Part shown: piece by piece, positions 51,321 through 62,249 of the stretch | Numbering within the stretch: position 1 is the first letter of the stretch | Layout of the letters: each line of letters begins with the position of its first letter | From: Stenopsyche tienmushanensis | Lineage: Eukaryota; Arthropoda; Insecta; Trichoptera; Stenopsychidae | NCBI GenBank assembly: GCA_008973525.1 | Contig: WACJ01000044.1 | Span: 682,001 to 746,000, forward strand | DNA: 64,000 nt | Direction of reading: 5' to 3' | Notes under the pieces: model-generated | What the model was told of the DNA's origin: nothing | Databases searched by the model: none | The model's input: only the letters and a program-made list of their open reading frames with translations | Position numbers and translations under genes: made by a program

Positions 51321-52360
51321 GGGGTCATCTCACTTTGACGAACCAAAAAATAGGCAGTTTTTAATAATTTTTTTCTCAGTAAATACACCATATAATAAAA
51401 TTAATATTTTTGAGATTTATTATGGCATTCTTATATAATACTAAAAAAATAAATTCTTAATTTAAAAAAATATATATCAAATCATTTTTAAAGCATCAAA
51501 ATGACATGTCAAAAAAGATGCAAGTCCATGGTGTGGAACAATTTTTTCATTCAGGCTTACTTGAAACAAAAAATCAAAAAGATTATTAATCTGTAAGCAT
51601 GTTGCTATCGCAGTATCATTAATGAATAGTTTTTGTTCAAAAGTAACAAAATGCTGGTTTGAAAAAAAGTTTGGAAAAAAACACTTTTTTTGGGGGTATT
51701 TTTTAATATAAAACGTAAGATAAAATAAACATTTTGACCTGGTTTTGCGAACTGCCATAGCCATATATATTTTAAACAAGCTCATAAAACTTCAGACCAA
51801 TCGGCGACTTGTTTTTTCAAAATTCTTTCTACACAATATGCAAAAATGTCGTTTCGAGAAAAACGCGTTTAAAGTTTTAAGTACCACAAAATTGTTGAAA
51901 AGGGAAATATACTACTAATCAGCGATAAAAAAATCAGCTTCATAAAAAAATCTTCAGCTACCTCAGCTTTTTTGTTTTTGACTGATTTGACGTATCTGTG
52001 AACTGTTCTAGCTTATTTAGAAGATTCGATGATTTTTTAGCCCTTACTTTCCACTTGCTTATTCGCCATTTTTTAAAACCGTATTAAATTTTTTTGAGAT
52101 CATTTGCTCCTTACTAGAACAAAGATAAGAAAGATCCCCGATAGGAACCTCTGGCCTACAAACGAAAGCAGATACAAGTCTCAGAACCACTGGGGTGCAA
52201 TCTGGATGGAGTGATTGTTTCGAGCGCATTACGCGAATTAGCTGTAAAACATTGAAATAATCCGAATTTCTTTACCAAAATTATGGACGACTTACTTAGA
52301 GATGTGTCTTTTCGAAAAATGAATTTGAGAATTTTTTTGACGCGATAAAGTGAGATGAAT
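51321..52360. repeat. repeat-like island with inverted end motifs
   Basis: TCATCTCACTTT at 51325-51336 is matched by its reverse complement at 52348-52359, about 1 kb apart. The content between differs from the neighbourhood, with many A and T homopolymers and GAGAAAAACGCG. A 102-codon minus-strand frame (51477-51785) has no recognised domain. It may be a DNA transposon; the superfamily was not identified. Confidence 0.35.
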
Positions 52361-54849
52361 AACTAAAGTATGTATTTGAATTTAAAAATTAGAATATGGT
52401 AAATATCGATCAATGTTTTAAATGTGTTGACGTAGGGAAATTGTTATTTAAGGTTTGTATTTGAAATCTAATTTGATTAAAAGTCCAGGTACTAGTGTTC
52501 ATTATGAAAATAATTGATGTTGCGAACTGCTTGCCGTCATTTTAAGTGTTTTCCAGTTTCATAAATTGGAATAATTTAATTTGACAAACGTGTAGCGTTT
52601 TATCCAGCATATTTTGCTTTCTGGACTTTGTGGCTAATTAATTTTTAAATATTTTTAATACTAAGGATTTTAGAATTAACATCGTTCCATGAATTTCAAT
52701 AGTTAATTACAAAAATGACGAAACGGAAATTAAAACACATATCCTCTGCGAAGACCCAAAACGTAAAATTTCCTTTCCAAACCGTATTCACGTGCCCTAT
52801 GGCATTTATATTAAATGTAATGCTAATTATAGCATAAATAATAAATTTTCTCATCCCGCAATGCCATTCGTTTTCATGTTTTGCGAAATGACAAAATGCT
52901 AATCTTCCCCAGGCAATCATGTCATACACATTCCCATGACTCTGGACCTAATTTCAAAACACACTCCGCTACGTACCTAAAAATTCTATTAACCAAATAG
53001 GTCGCTAAAGTTGAGTGCCCGAAGATATATTAATGAAAGCAAAGTTTGAGTGAATGTAGAGAGCATAAAGAAGGAAAAAGAAGCGATGGAACCATAAACC
53101 GGACGTGTAAAAATGGACACCATTTAGTCTACTGACGTTTGTGAAAAAAAGCGAGAAAATAACAGAACCCTTATAAAAAAGCTCCAAATAAAAAAGTCGT
53201 AAGAATCTATGCGTTAAATGCACGAAGAACAAAAAAATGGAACAAAAAGAATTGGAGCGAAAGTGGGATAAAAGGAGGATGCAATGCATTAAATCACATC
53301 GAATAGACCATCGTTACTACTTCCAGAATTTATGAGAATGGTTCCTATAAATTATTTATTTTTATATTTCCAACAAACATAACATCAATTCCTTATATTA
53401 ACAAGGTACAAAAAGTTCCTATATAGTGACTATTTATTGTCTACAATGAACAAACTGCCGATGTTCATATTGCAGACTTGAAATACTATAACGGCGAATC
53501 AGCAATTTAAATTAAGATTTATCAAAAACACTAATTGGCAATGGAATTGCTATCGAATGTCTCACAATCGCTCATCATTTTCATTGAATTAATCTCGCGT
53601 TTACCGACTCTGCTTTACCGACTCGCGCCCAAATCGAGATTTAATCGCGGCAGTAATTCCAAGCGGGCGCTAAAAATGACATCTAGTATAACATATCCAA
53701 TTTTATCGATGCTGTAATGCTCTTTTTACGACGCGCCACCCAAAAATTGATTTTAAACACCCGTTTTTTTTTCGGCAGGGGCCCTCAAATCGAGCATTAA
53801 ACGGACGCAAAGTTTCGTCCGTTTAGTGCGGTCACGTGGCCGGCCGTTAAATTTATACGATAACGACGAAAGCCGGCTGTTCAATTATTAACCCATACGA
53901 AGTTGCCGATTTTCGGATTAGCCATAAATCGACATAAAAACGAAATTATCGAACGTTAACTGCGAAATCGTTCATAGGCGTCGGGGGTGGTGGTGAAATT
54001 TTATAAAGCGCCCCGAATGAATTATAATCGGTTTTTGGCGACGGTAATTACGCACACGTTTCGCTTTACGTTTTTATGCCAGAAATCTATCAGCTCTTAA
54101 ATAAATTTGATGTTTTTTCCCAAAGCAATATAATCAAATCAAGGACGTGTGTATTTGATCGGAAGCAGATTAAGCCTGTATGCTTATGATTATCGAACCA
54201 AACAAATCGTATCAAATTTGTTCGAATCTGCCATCAATTACGATTGTTCCGGGAGCAATCGATTTTCAAACAATATCAACCGAATTCGATCAATGTGTGC
54301 TCTTTCTGGATCAAGCCACAAATCAAACAAGATCTCGAGATCGTTTTTTGTCAGAGCAAATCGAAGCACCTGGTCTTCCTTGGATCGATAACCTCGAGAT
54401 GGCTCGATCTCGTTTCACTTTTGAACCAGTCGAGGAGGTTCTTCGCGTTTTAATTCTTCTTGGGCTACAATTACGTTACCCTACCGGCGGGTGACCGTTA
54501 AATTCTTCATCTGCGCAGATATAAATTTGGGCACCTGTCCTCTGCACCAATAATTAAGCGATATCATTTTTTTGTTGTGCTTGTGCTTCTTTATTATATT
54601 GGCGCGTGTATGTCGTAAATTGAACCTGTAATAAGACCAGGATTGGACGTTGTATCAGTCATTTTACGCACTTAATTTCGATGGCCATAACAAGTTTCGG
54701 CCATAGCGCATTTGAAAATATTTGATACAAAAAACAGCCCAGCTAAATACGTTTGGATCGAAATACGTTCACGTTCTGTGGTGGTTTTGTCGACAATGTC
54801 TTTGGATGCTCCAATAATAATCTGTCGTCATGTGTTGATGCTATCTGTT

Positions 54850-55754
54850 TTGATATCTTCCATCCATTGTTTTAATAACCTGATGAAATCGTTCACATGT
54901 TCCTCGCTATAATCATCATCAGGAAATCTAAGCAAGTGGCTGTTCAAAGAATACACTTTTATGTTCATGTCAGCGTTCAAATTTATAAAGCTCGTTAGCA
55001 TTTCCTGTACTATTTTAATGTAGTTTTCTATTATGTATAGGATTGCACAAGAAACTTGTTATAATTCATACATCAATGCATCTGGTAAAAGCTTTGAGAT
55101 TAGTCAAAGATCTTGAAAAGTATTTCAGGAATACAGAGAAAAACTATCCTAGTTATATAAGGATGTTTCGAAGACTTAGTCGCATAAATTTGGCTGAATT
55201 GCTGAATGAAAAATTTGGAACGAACGGAGCACTGATTTTGAAAATAAAATTTGATGATTTAAACAAGGAAGATGGGTGCCGCACAAATGGGTATAATTTT
55301 TTTGGGTACATCTATTATGTGTTTATAAATCTTAAATTTTACTGAGAAAGTTGCGATTTTTTAAAAATCTAGCAACCCTTATTATCAACATAATCGTTGA
55401 GATATATTTGGAAACAAAAATAATAGTTGATCGATGTAATCGATTAGTTATTCTGATGAAATTCGACATCAATCATATGGATCGATGTTAAATACCTTCC
55501 ATTAGTGTCAAACACTCGAATCTTAGCAACCGTAGGTATTCTGATGGTATTCCAACTATCATGTCTTTAAAAGCATCTACATAAAACGTGATCGTATGAT
55601 ATGTTTTATTGGTAGCAATATAGCTGTTAGCTGATTGCCAAAATTTTATTAAGCACGCCATCATTTGATTTGGGGCCATTATGGCAAGACGGTTTGACCC
55701 TTTGTCTTCGTGGCACGTCAAGCGTTCGAAGAAGCTAAATTGTAATCCTTTCAT
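54850..55754 (-). pseudogene. degenerate repeat-type protein remnant (tentative)
   Basis: On the minus strand, 55030-54830 reads I-V-Q-E-M-L-T-S-F-I-N-L-N-A-D-M-N-I-K-V and on through S-H-L-L-R-F-P-D-D-D-Y-S-E-E-H to W-M-E-D-I, then a stop. A second minus frame (55754-55488, 88 codons) lies upstream. The M-x-x-K-V-x-x-L-x-S-H-L pattern followed by an E-E-H/Q motif recalls an uncharacterised protein that is repeated in many arthropod genomes. This is recollection of a pattern, not a database match. Confidence 0.25.
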
Positions 55755-58229
55755 AATTTATTTGTCGCAAGCATATCGCGTAAAAAAAGCAGGCGATAGG
55801 ATTACCGTGACAGATCGTTAATTAGTATTTTTCGTGAGCCGTAACACTATCCTTAATTAGTTGGAAGCCTTCCCGTGACGTCGAATCGTGCCTCCGGTAT
55901 ACACCATTAACCACAATCATCTGTTGACATAATTTAGAACTATAGCGTGAAAGATTATTGTTGATTGTTCAAATAGTTTAGATGCTCACATACCGTGAAA
56001 AAACTAAATCATCGACCGTTTTATCGTAACCCAATGATTATGTTCAACGAATCGCGTTTTAGTCTAGCAACATAGACTAAATTCGATTAACATTCAAAGC
56101 TACACAGTCATCAAATTTACATGAAAACGTTTGATTAAATTTACTAAATCCGCAACTATTAGCCAAAAGATCCCATTTAGTCGAACGCTATTGAGTTATC
56201 GAGATTCTGAAGTCCGTTTTGGGGTTGCGTCCATTTTGTTAAATCGGGATTACCCCGATTTCAGATTCCGGGCAGACCGGGCGAAAAATTTCCACCGGCC
56301 ACCATATGCAGCTCGAATTCGTAAGCGCGGTCAATTTACCTGGAATAATGGGATAAAGTGGAACAATGCCGTCTCGGAATGAACTCTTGTAGTATTAAAC
56401 GCATTAAGATGCTCCGATGCGACACTATTTATAATACCATTATGGGTATTAAGCCACGGGCCATAAAGAAAACGGCTTCCTTCCGAGATAATATGCATAT
56501 AAATAAGATATTCGCTCCAGTTTTATATCCTGTGTTTCCCTTCTTCCCGACAGTGTACTTTGGCGGCGTTGTAACAAGATGCCGCAAGGAACGTTAATAA
56601 TATTTGAAGGAGAAATTTTCAATGCTTCGAATGGGTCGTCAAATCTTATAACGTACATATTCTTACACTAGCGTTGGATTTCATCATTGAATAAATAGTA
56701 AGAGCGACATTTTTGAATATATAGACTTGAGCTGAATAGTTTTTGGCGATGTTATATCTATTTTATTAATAATTTGGGAATAAAAAGACGCTGGAAGATG
56801 AACAGAGGATATCCAGAGAGGCGTGAAACGATGTTGTTAATTTTATTTTTTAAGGATATGATATGGCAGTATTCCATTTTTGTTTTGAGTGCTTCCAGAA
56901 CAATAAAAAAAGTCCAAAAACTTGTGATTTTTAAACAGGGCCGTATATTATTCGCTGCGTTACTTTTTAGATTGCGCGTAACAAACTTTTTAATTTACAG
57001 TTGTCAACCCCTGAAAAATGGCGACAGGAATGGGCAAAACGATAAATAAAGGGATCGGGAGACATTCGCGTGAAATTCGTACAAAATAAATGTTTAAGCC
57101 CTTGATAAATATTAATTATTATGCAACACCTAGCAATTCGATTTGGATTGTTTTCCCGGTGAATCTAAAAATGTTCACATTGCAAATCTATTTTCGTGAA
57201 TTTCGTGAATTGTATAGATAGTTTATAGATACATTAAATAGATAAAAAATTCCAATGGAAGTACATAAATGAAAACGACAGTGTCGGTATTAGAGTGTCA
57301 CAGAAGTATGGTGATCAAAGGTCACGACAAGACTATGTATATCTGAAAATAGACAAAAGGAGCCCTCTTTCCATCAAAAGGATATAGATTATGGATTGTC
57401 ACGCAAATATTACACTGATAGACTTAATGACGATACCATCCCTCCGACTAATAATTCAACAAATGCCATAAAGCCCCCAGATTGTGGGCACGTAAACGGC
57501 ATTCGAATTAACCTGCTCATAAAACCCACTGTTAAAATATTTACAATTTCCATAATGGGCCACTATTTAAGTATGGATGATCCCACAAATAACATTCGAT
57601 ATTGCATCATTTTTACTCTACTAAATCTACTTAGCATTGTCGTTAAACGCCGTACGAAGTTGGGATGCCGACATCTGTATTCAAGAACGAACATAAGTAG
57701 AATATTTAGAGGAGCACTCGCGTTGCAGACATCCATCCAGAGGAAATATGTCTTCCTTTGTGGATGAGAGGGCGCGTTTATGGTTTATGACGAGAATAGG
57801 AATTGTAGAATATGTGTCCATTTGGAGGATATTTTGACGTCACGTGCTGAAGCAACTTTGAGAAAATCATGAGAGACCAACAATGTCTGAGAGTTTCAAT
57901 TCGAGTGCGATGGTAATACAGACTCACGAATGCAATAAAACAGGGTTCAACTCGGTGAATATGGAATTAAATCCTTAAATTATTACTCAATTCCAAGATC
58001 AGTCCTTTCGGAGTTGGACCGACTGGGACGTTAAAACTATATAATAATTTTGGCTTCATTTCAAGACTACATGAAAGGTTGCTTTTCTATTAAGTAGAAC
58101 GCTATTATTCCTCAAGCATATAATGATATTTTATGAAATTGTTCTTTCATAGGATTAATTGTATCTTAAACAACAACAAAAAATGTTGATTTTCTATAAG
58201 AGTATCTGCTTGGATTATGATTTTGTAAG

Positions 58230-58370
58230 GATTGAAAGTCAAGACTGAAACTATGTTGTAGCTGCTTATAATATGTATATTATGTACTTAATATTGCAAT
58301 CCTTTCAAAGTTGCAATACTTCAACCAAGTTCTCACACTACAACTTTAGCCACGTCTACTGAATCCCTTG
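58230..58370 (-). repeat. dispersed repeat, family B, copy 2
   Basis: Inverted relative to 17886-17950. The minus strand carries GACGTGGCTAAAGTTGTA, an inserted segment, ATTATAAGCAGCTACAA and ATAGTTTCAGTCTTG. Confidence 0.6.
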
Positions 58371-59689
58371 CCATTTTGTATTGAAATTTGATGACTTTTA
58401 TTTAACAATTATTAGCGTAAATTACTTGTGGATAAAAAAGCAACTTAGATTTTAGTTTAATGTTGATATGCTTAATATGGCGGACCCTATATGTTAAGCT
58501 CGTTCAGTTCTTGTACATTCGTCGATATTACAATGAACCATAAACTGTTAAATCATTAATAATAGGAGAGGATAGGCCTAATTGAATTTAAGTGGTTTGG
58601 AGACATAGATATAGTGACAATATATTGTTACATTCTGACGACAGTCCGGCGTAACTAAAGGGAATTGGAACTAAAACCATTTGAAATGACTTGTTAAACT
58701 ATCGCCTTGTTTACACAGTGACGACAGGACGAATTGAATCAAATTTGTGTATCTACATGGATGCAAAGTTGCAATTCGAGCTCAAAAACTTTTCGGATGG
58801 ATGCCAAATAGCCTTTTTTCGTTATATTAACATGACGTCACGATGGTTTCGTTCGACGTTTGTGGTAGGTTTGGCGGTTTAACGTATTTGTTACGTGGCC
58901 CGTTTAATTGTCCCTCGTTGATTTATAACCCTTTGCCCCCAGCCGGGCTGTTAATTAAAACAATGCAGCACGTTCGACTATTTTTTCGGGTTTTCTTTTA
59001 TCTTTGACTCGCACCAAATGTGCCCATATTTCAAGCCCATGGATCGTGTACGCCTCATGGCTTTCCACCCTTTCGCGACTAACGATTCGCGTGCGAGCCG
59101 ATCGCTTGTCAAAACGATTCGTTAAAAACGGTCTTTCGTGTAGATGATGATGGTCGATTTTTCTCCACGGCTAAACGTTCATGTCGACCATCTGTTTCGT
59201 CGGAATCAAACCGATTTAGACATGAAGACACCGATCTACATAATATATTATTCATGCGTCTGTAATTCCGAGAAGACATGCTGGATGCTCGGAATAGACT
59301 CGAAAAGAAAATATCATAACACTTATTGTGGCGTAACGAATTGGATAATTCGATGGCTTTCCAACGATTAACAATGAAAATATGTACACTTTCGTGCTGA
59401 ATCGATAATGATGAGATTCGCGGCAAGAAGCATTGAAATTGCTCGTTTATTTTGTATAAATATACAATGATTATTTTTCTTTTTAAGATGCCACATCCGT
59501 TATAAGATGAAGGCGATTTCTATATGAGACTTTTCCAGAAAAAGGATTTTTCATGTAGTGCCTTTCTATTTGCTTTCCACGTGTAGATAAAATTATTTGA
59601 ACAGTACATTATTTTAGGGGTGAGAGAATATTTATTAAACAAGAGTTTTATCAAAAATTTCATGAGTTGAATAGTAAGGAGCTAACGTA

Positions 59690-59775
59690 TACATGACAAT
59701 ATATCGGTGTAGGCACTTTTTGCAAAGTATTAACGACAACGATATATCATTGTCCAGCATTAAGGGAGTTAAGCA
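59690..59775 (+). repeat. dispersed repeat, family D, copy 2
   Basis: Matches 44304-44380 in order: ATATCG, TTTTTGCAAA, AACGA, GATATATCATTGTCCAGCAT. Same orientation, imperfect. Confidence 0.5.
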
Positions 59776-62230
59776 CATTGATTAAAAAACAAATGTTGAT
59801 TCTTTTTATGTATATACATCAAACAAAGCATTGCGATATGGATAATAAGAACGCTTGGTTTTTAGCTTTATAAGTTGGCTCATTTGCTATTTATCTCCAT
59901 CTTTCACACGCGATAATAAAAAAAGGATCAAAGGGCCTCAATTCCACAATCGAGGCCGAAAAATAATGGAGAAGTTGGCCGAGAACGGCCTTCATTTCGG
60001 GCGTTAATTCCAATGGAGAAAATGTCGTTCGGCTTACAGGAGTAAAATATTTCCATTTACTTAAAACAATTAAAGCCTCAGAAAACCCACCTCTTAAGGT
60101 TCTCATTTTTTTATTACCATAATATTTCGCAGCTTTTGTCACTCGGGCTAAGGCGGCGGACGAGACTAAAATGGACGCCGGAAAAAAGCAGAAGACGAAG
60201 ACGCCAGAAAAAATGAAATTGTAAATTAAGAGACGAAGGGCGAAAAGATTTTCCCTAATTTTAATATATTTCTCCTCGGTCAGAGTCAAATTAAAAATGT
60301 CAGTCTGTGACAGGTAGATGAAAGAGGAATGTAAATTTCAAATATAAATATTTAAAAAGATGTAATAAAGTAAGCCATTAATGGAAATGTTCAACAAACC
60401 GGCAATTATGGCCGAAGCTCGTCGGGATTATCCGAAGAATACAACAGCAAAAAAATTGTATTTCCTCTTGGAAAATTATACAAATATAACTCAGACCCTT
60501 TGTTGAATAAACAATGCAACATTTGGGAGGTGGTAGATCCGCTGCAAAAAAGGAAACGAAACGACCCCTCGATTCACAACAAACGACAGCCGGCGGATCC
60601 CCCCACAAAAAAAGCGAAGAACATCTCTCGAAGAACGAGGAAAGTATATTAATTAAGGTGTTATAACCGATGTCACTTCGGATGGATGGAACAAAGGAAA
60701 GATGAAAAATTTAAGCTGAAGGACGATAACAAAGAGGACCAAGGGGCAGAACGTAACCGCCCTTTGACTTCATCAGATTGCCTCGTAAAAAGAGAGATTG
60801 CATCAAGTGGAACAGCAACAGGACATCTCTCAAACTCGGGGTAAATAAACGAAAATTATTTTTGATCCACTTTTTTCCCCAGTCGGACAAGTGTCGCACA
60901 TTTTATACAGCGAGGGGTCGTTTTCGTGGAGCCAGGTAATTCAATTCGAGCACTCCTTGGCAAGATTATTTGCACGAATGAAAATATACTTGTCGAAATT
61001 AATTAAGCGAGTTCAAAGTTATAAGTCTTGATTCCTCGGGAGATCGAAGTGAAATTTAATGTCGGGACTTTATAAGGCAGAATGATAAGAATTCTCAGAT
61101 GCATTTGTTGGGTTACGTTATTATTCAGAGCTGTCGCTCTGGAGTCATTCGGGCAAAACTACAGTGAGGGCGAAATTGGGTCATCCAAGATGTTGATTGA
61201 GGCACGTAGCAAAATTATTCATGCTGGGATTGTGCTGGTCAAAAACTTCGATGTTAACGATGAAATTTCGAACAATATCTGTTACATTGTGATCAAATTT
61301 TTGCATGGAATTCACAAATCAAATATACGACCTCTCCAATTGGCACTGCCATAATTAACAAAGAGGTTAACAGTAACGAAATTATGGTATACAATTAATA
61401 TAAGGAAGTTGGATTCGAGATGGAAGCGCCTTGGCATTTGTTTACGGCACAGCAATTGACCCTGCTTAGGAACCGCAGCAATAACTTTGGCCTTCCAGAA
61501 TAAACAGAGGGATGGCTGGAACTTGTAAAATGCTATCGGTGCCATTACTAATCAAGCAGCATTCGTATTCAGAATCTGTAAACCTTTTTATTGCCTCCAA
61601 CCTCACTAAACCATCATTTCAAAGGTCGACCCGTGATACTTCTGATTAAATTTACGTTAACGACCGGCTGCCATTATCGTTACACGATCTCTCATTCCAT
61701 CAGTCCTCAGACCCTTCTTTGGATGCCCAAATAAAATATGCCCTATTCTCATAAGAGTGCTACGCTATCGACACAAATCTGGCAGGAAGAATGTTTTTAA
61801 TTTTGTTGGGTGTGAACGAAAATAGAGAAAAACGAAGAGTTATCAACGGCCAAGTGTTTCTACCTTAGTAAAAATAAACTGGATGAACGTCTGCTTGTTC
61901 AGTGGAGTGTATCTATCGAAGATGTACTAACAACAAGATCGAAAGGATACCGGTAATATCGGATTGGCTACAAAATAGTATAACATGGCTAAGAATCAAC
62001 AGATTTTCTTAAAAATAAATTCTTATATACAGGACGCGGCAGAGAAATTACCTTATTTTAAAGATGAATAACAGTATAAATAATATAGTTTATCTGTCGC
62101 ATTCTGTATAATGCAATACATTCGAGCTCGATTTATATAATAATACATATAAATAATGAAATTTTAATACGGAACCTTTGTGATGAAGTTTGAATAATGT
62201 ATACATCTTGCCGTCAATGAAAAGGCTCAC

Positions 62231-62249
62231 CTGCAAAGAAAATAAACAT
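62231..62249 (-). CDS. ed: candidate first coding exon (start of signal peptide)
   Basis: Minus-strand ATG at 62249-62247 is followed by codons for M-F-I-F-F-A and then one base before a strong donor (CAG followed by GTGAGC). This leaves phase 1. Exon 2 needs exactly one base to complete its first codon, and joining gives M-F-I-F-F-A-V-V-L-V-L-M-L-T-R-C-L-C-S, a good hydrophobic signal peptide. An in-frame TAA lies 12 codon positions or fewer upstream, so no longer N-terminus is available here. Against it: the sequence before the junction is pyrimidine-rich and could equally be a 3' acceptor, the start context is weak, and a 19-nt coding part is easily matched by chance over 20 kb. The true first exon could also lie beyond 64000. 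Confidence 0.3.

Larger units (their letters stand above)
43348..62230 (-). other. probable ed intron 1 (or upstream region)
   Basis: Nearly 19 kb between exon 2 and the candidate first exon; if that exon is wrong this is still intron or upstream sequence. It contains a GC-rich patch at 43680-43735, repeat family D copies (44304-44380, 59690-59775), a mariner fragment (46913-47200), a repeat-like island at 51321-52360, a degenerate element at about 54850-55754, and repeat family B copy 2 (58230-58370). Open frames of 123-132 codons at 57396-57767 and 59891-60289 have no ATG start or known domain. Confidence 0.6.
2268..62249 (-). other. ed: echinoid-type Ig/FnIII receptor gene locus (spliced)
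   Basis: Ten proposed coding exons run right to left and join in frame once one inserted base in exon 4 is discounted, giving about 1257 residues; Drosophila Echinoid is of similar size. Order of domains: signal peptide 1-19, seven Ig domains to about residue 712, FnIII 1 to about 827, a second diverged FnIII to about 950, membrane helix near 968-988, cytoplasmic tail to 1257. In Drosophila this protein is a homophilic and heterophilic adhesion molecule at adherens junctions; it modulates EGFR, Notch and Hippo signalling and binds Bazooka and Canoe through a C-terminal E-I-I-V. The same four residues end this protein. The order and number of domains and that terminus identify the family. Choosing ed over its paralogue fred is inference. 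The first exon is tentative, so the right boundary is uncertain. Confidence 0.9.

Noticed and set aside
57396..57767. 123-codon plus-strand open frame
   Set aside because: Starts at TTG and shows no motif; treated as chance.
59891..60289. 132-codon minus-strand open frame with a hydrophobic segment
   Set aside because: No ATG start, no splice-supported partner, no family recognised; the hydrophobic run is a product of T-rich antisense.
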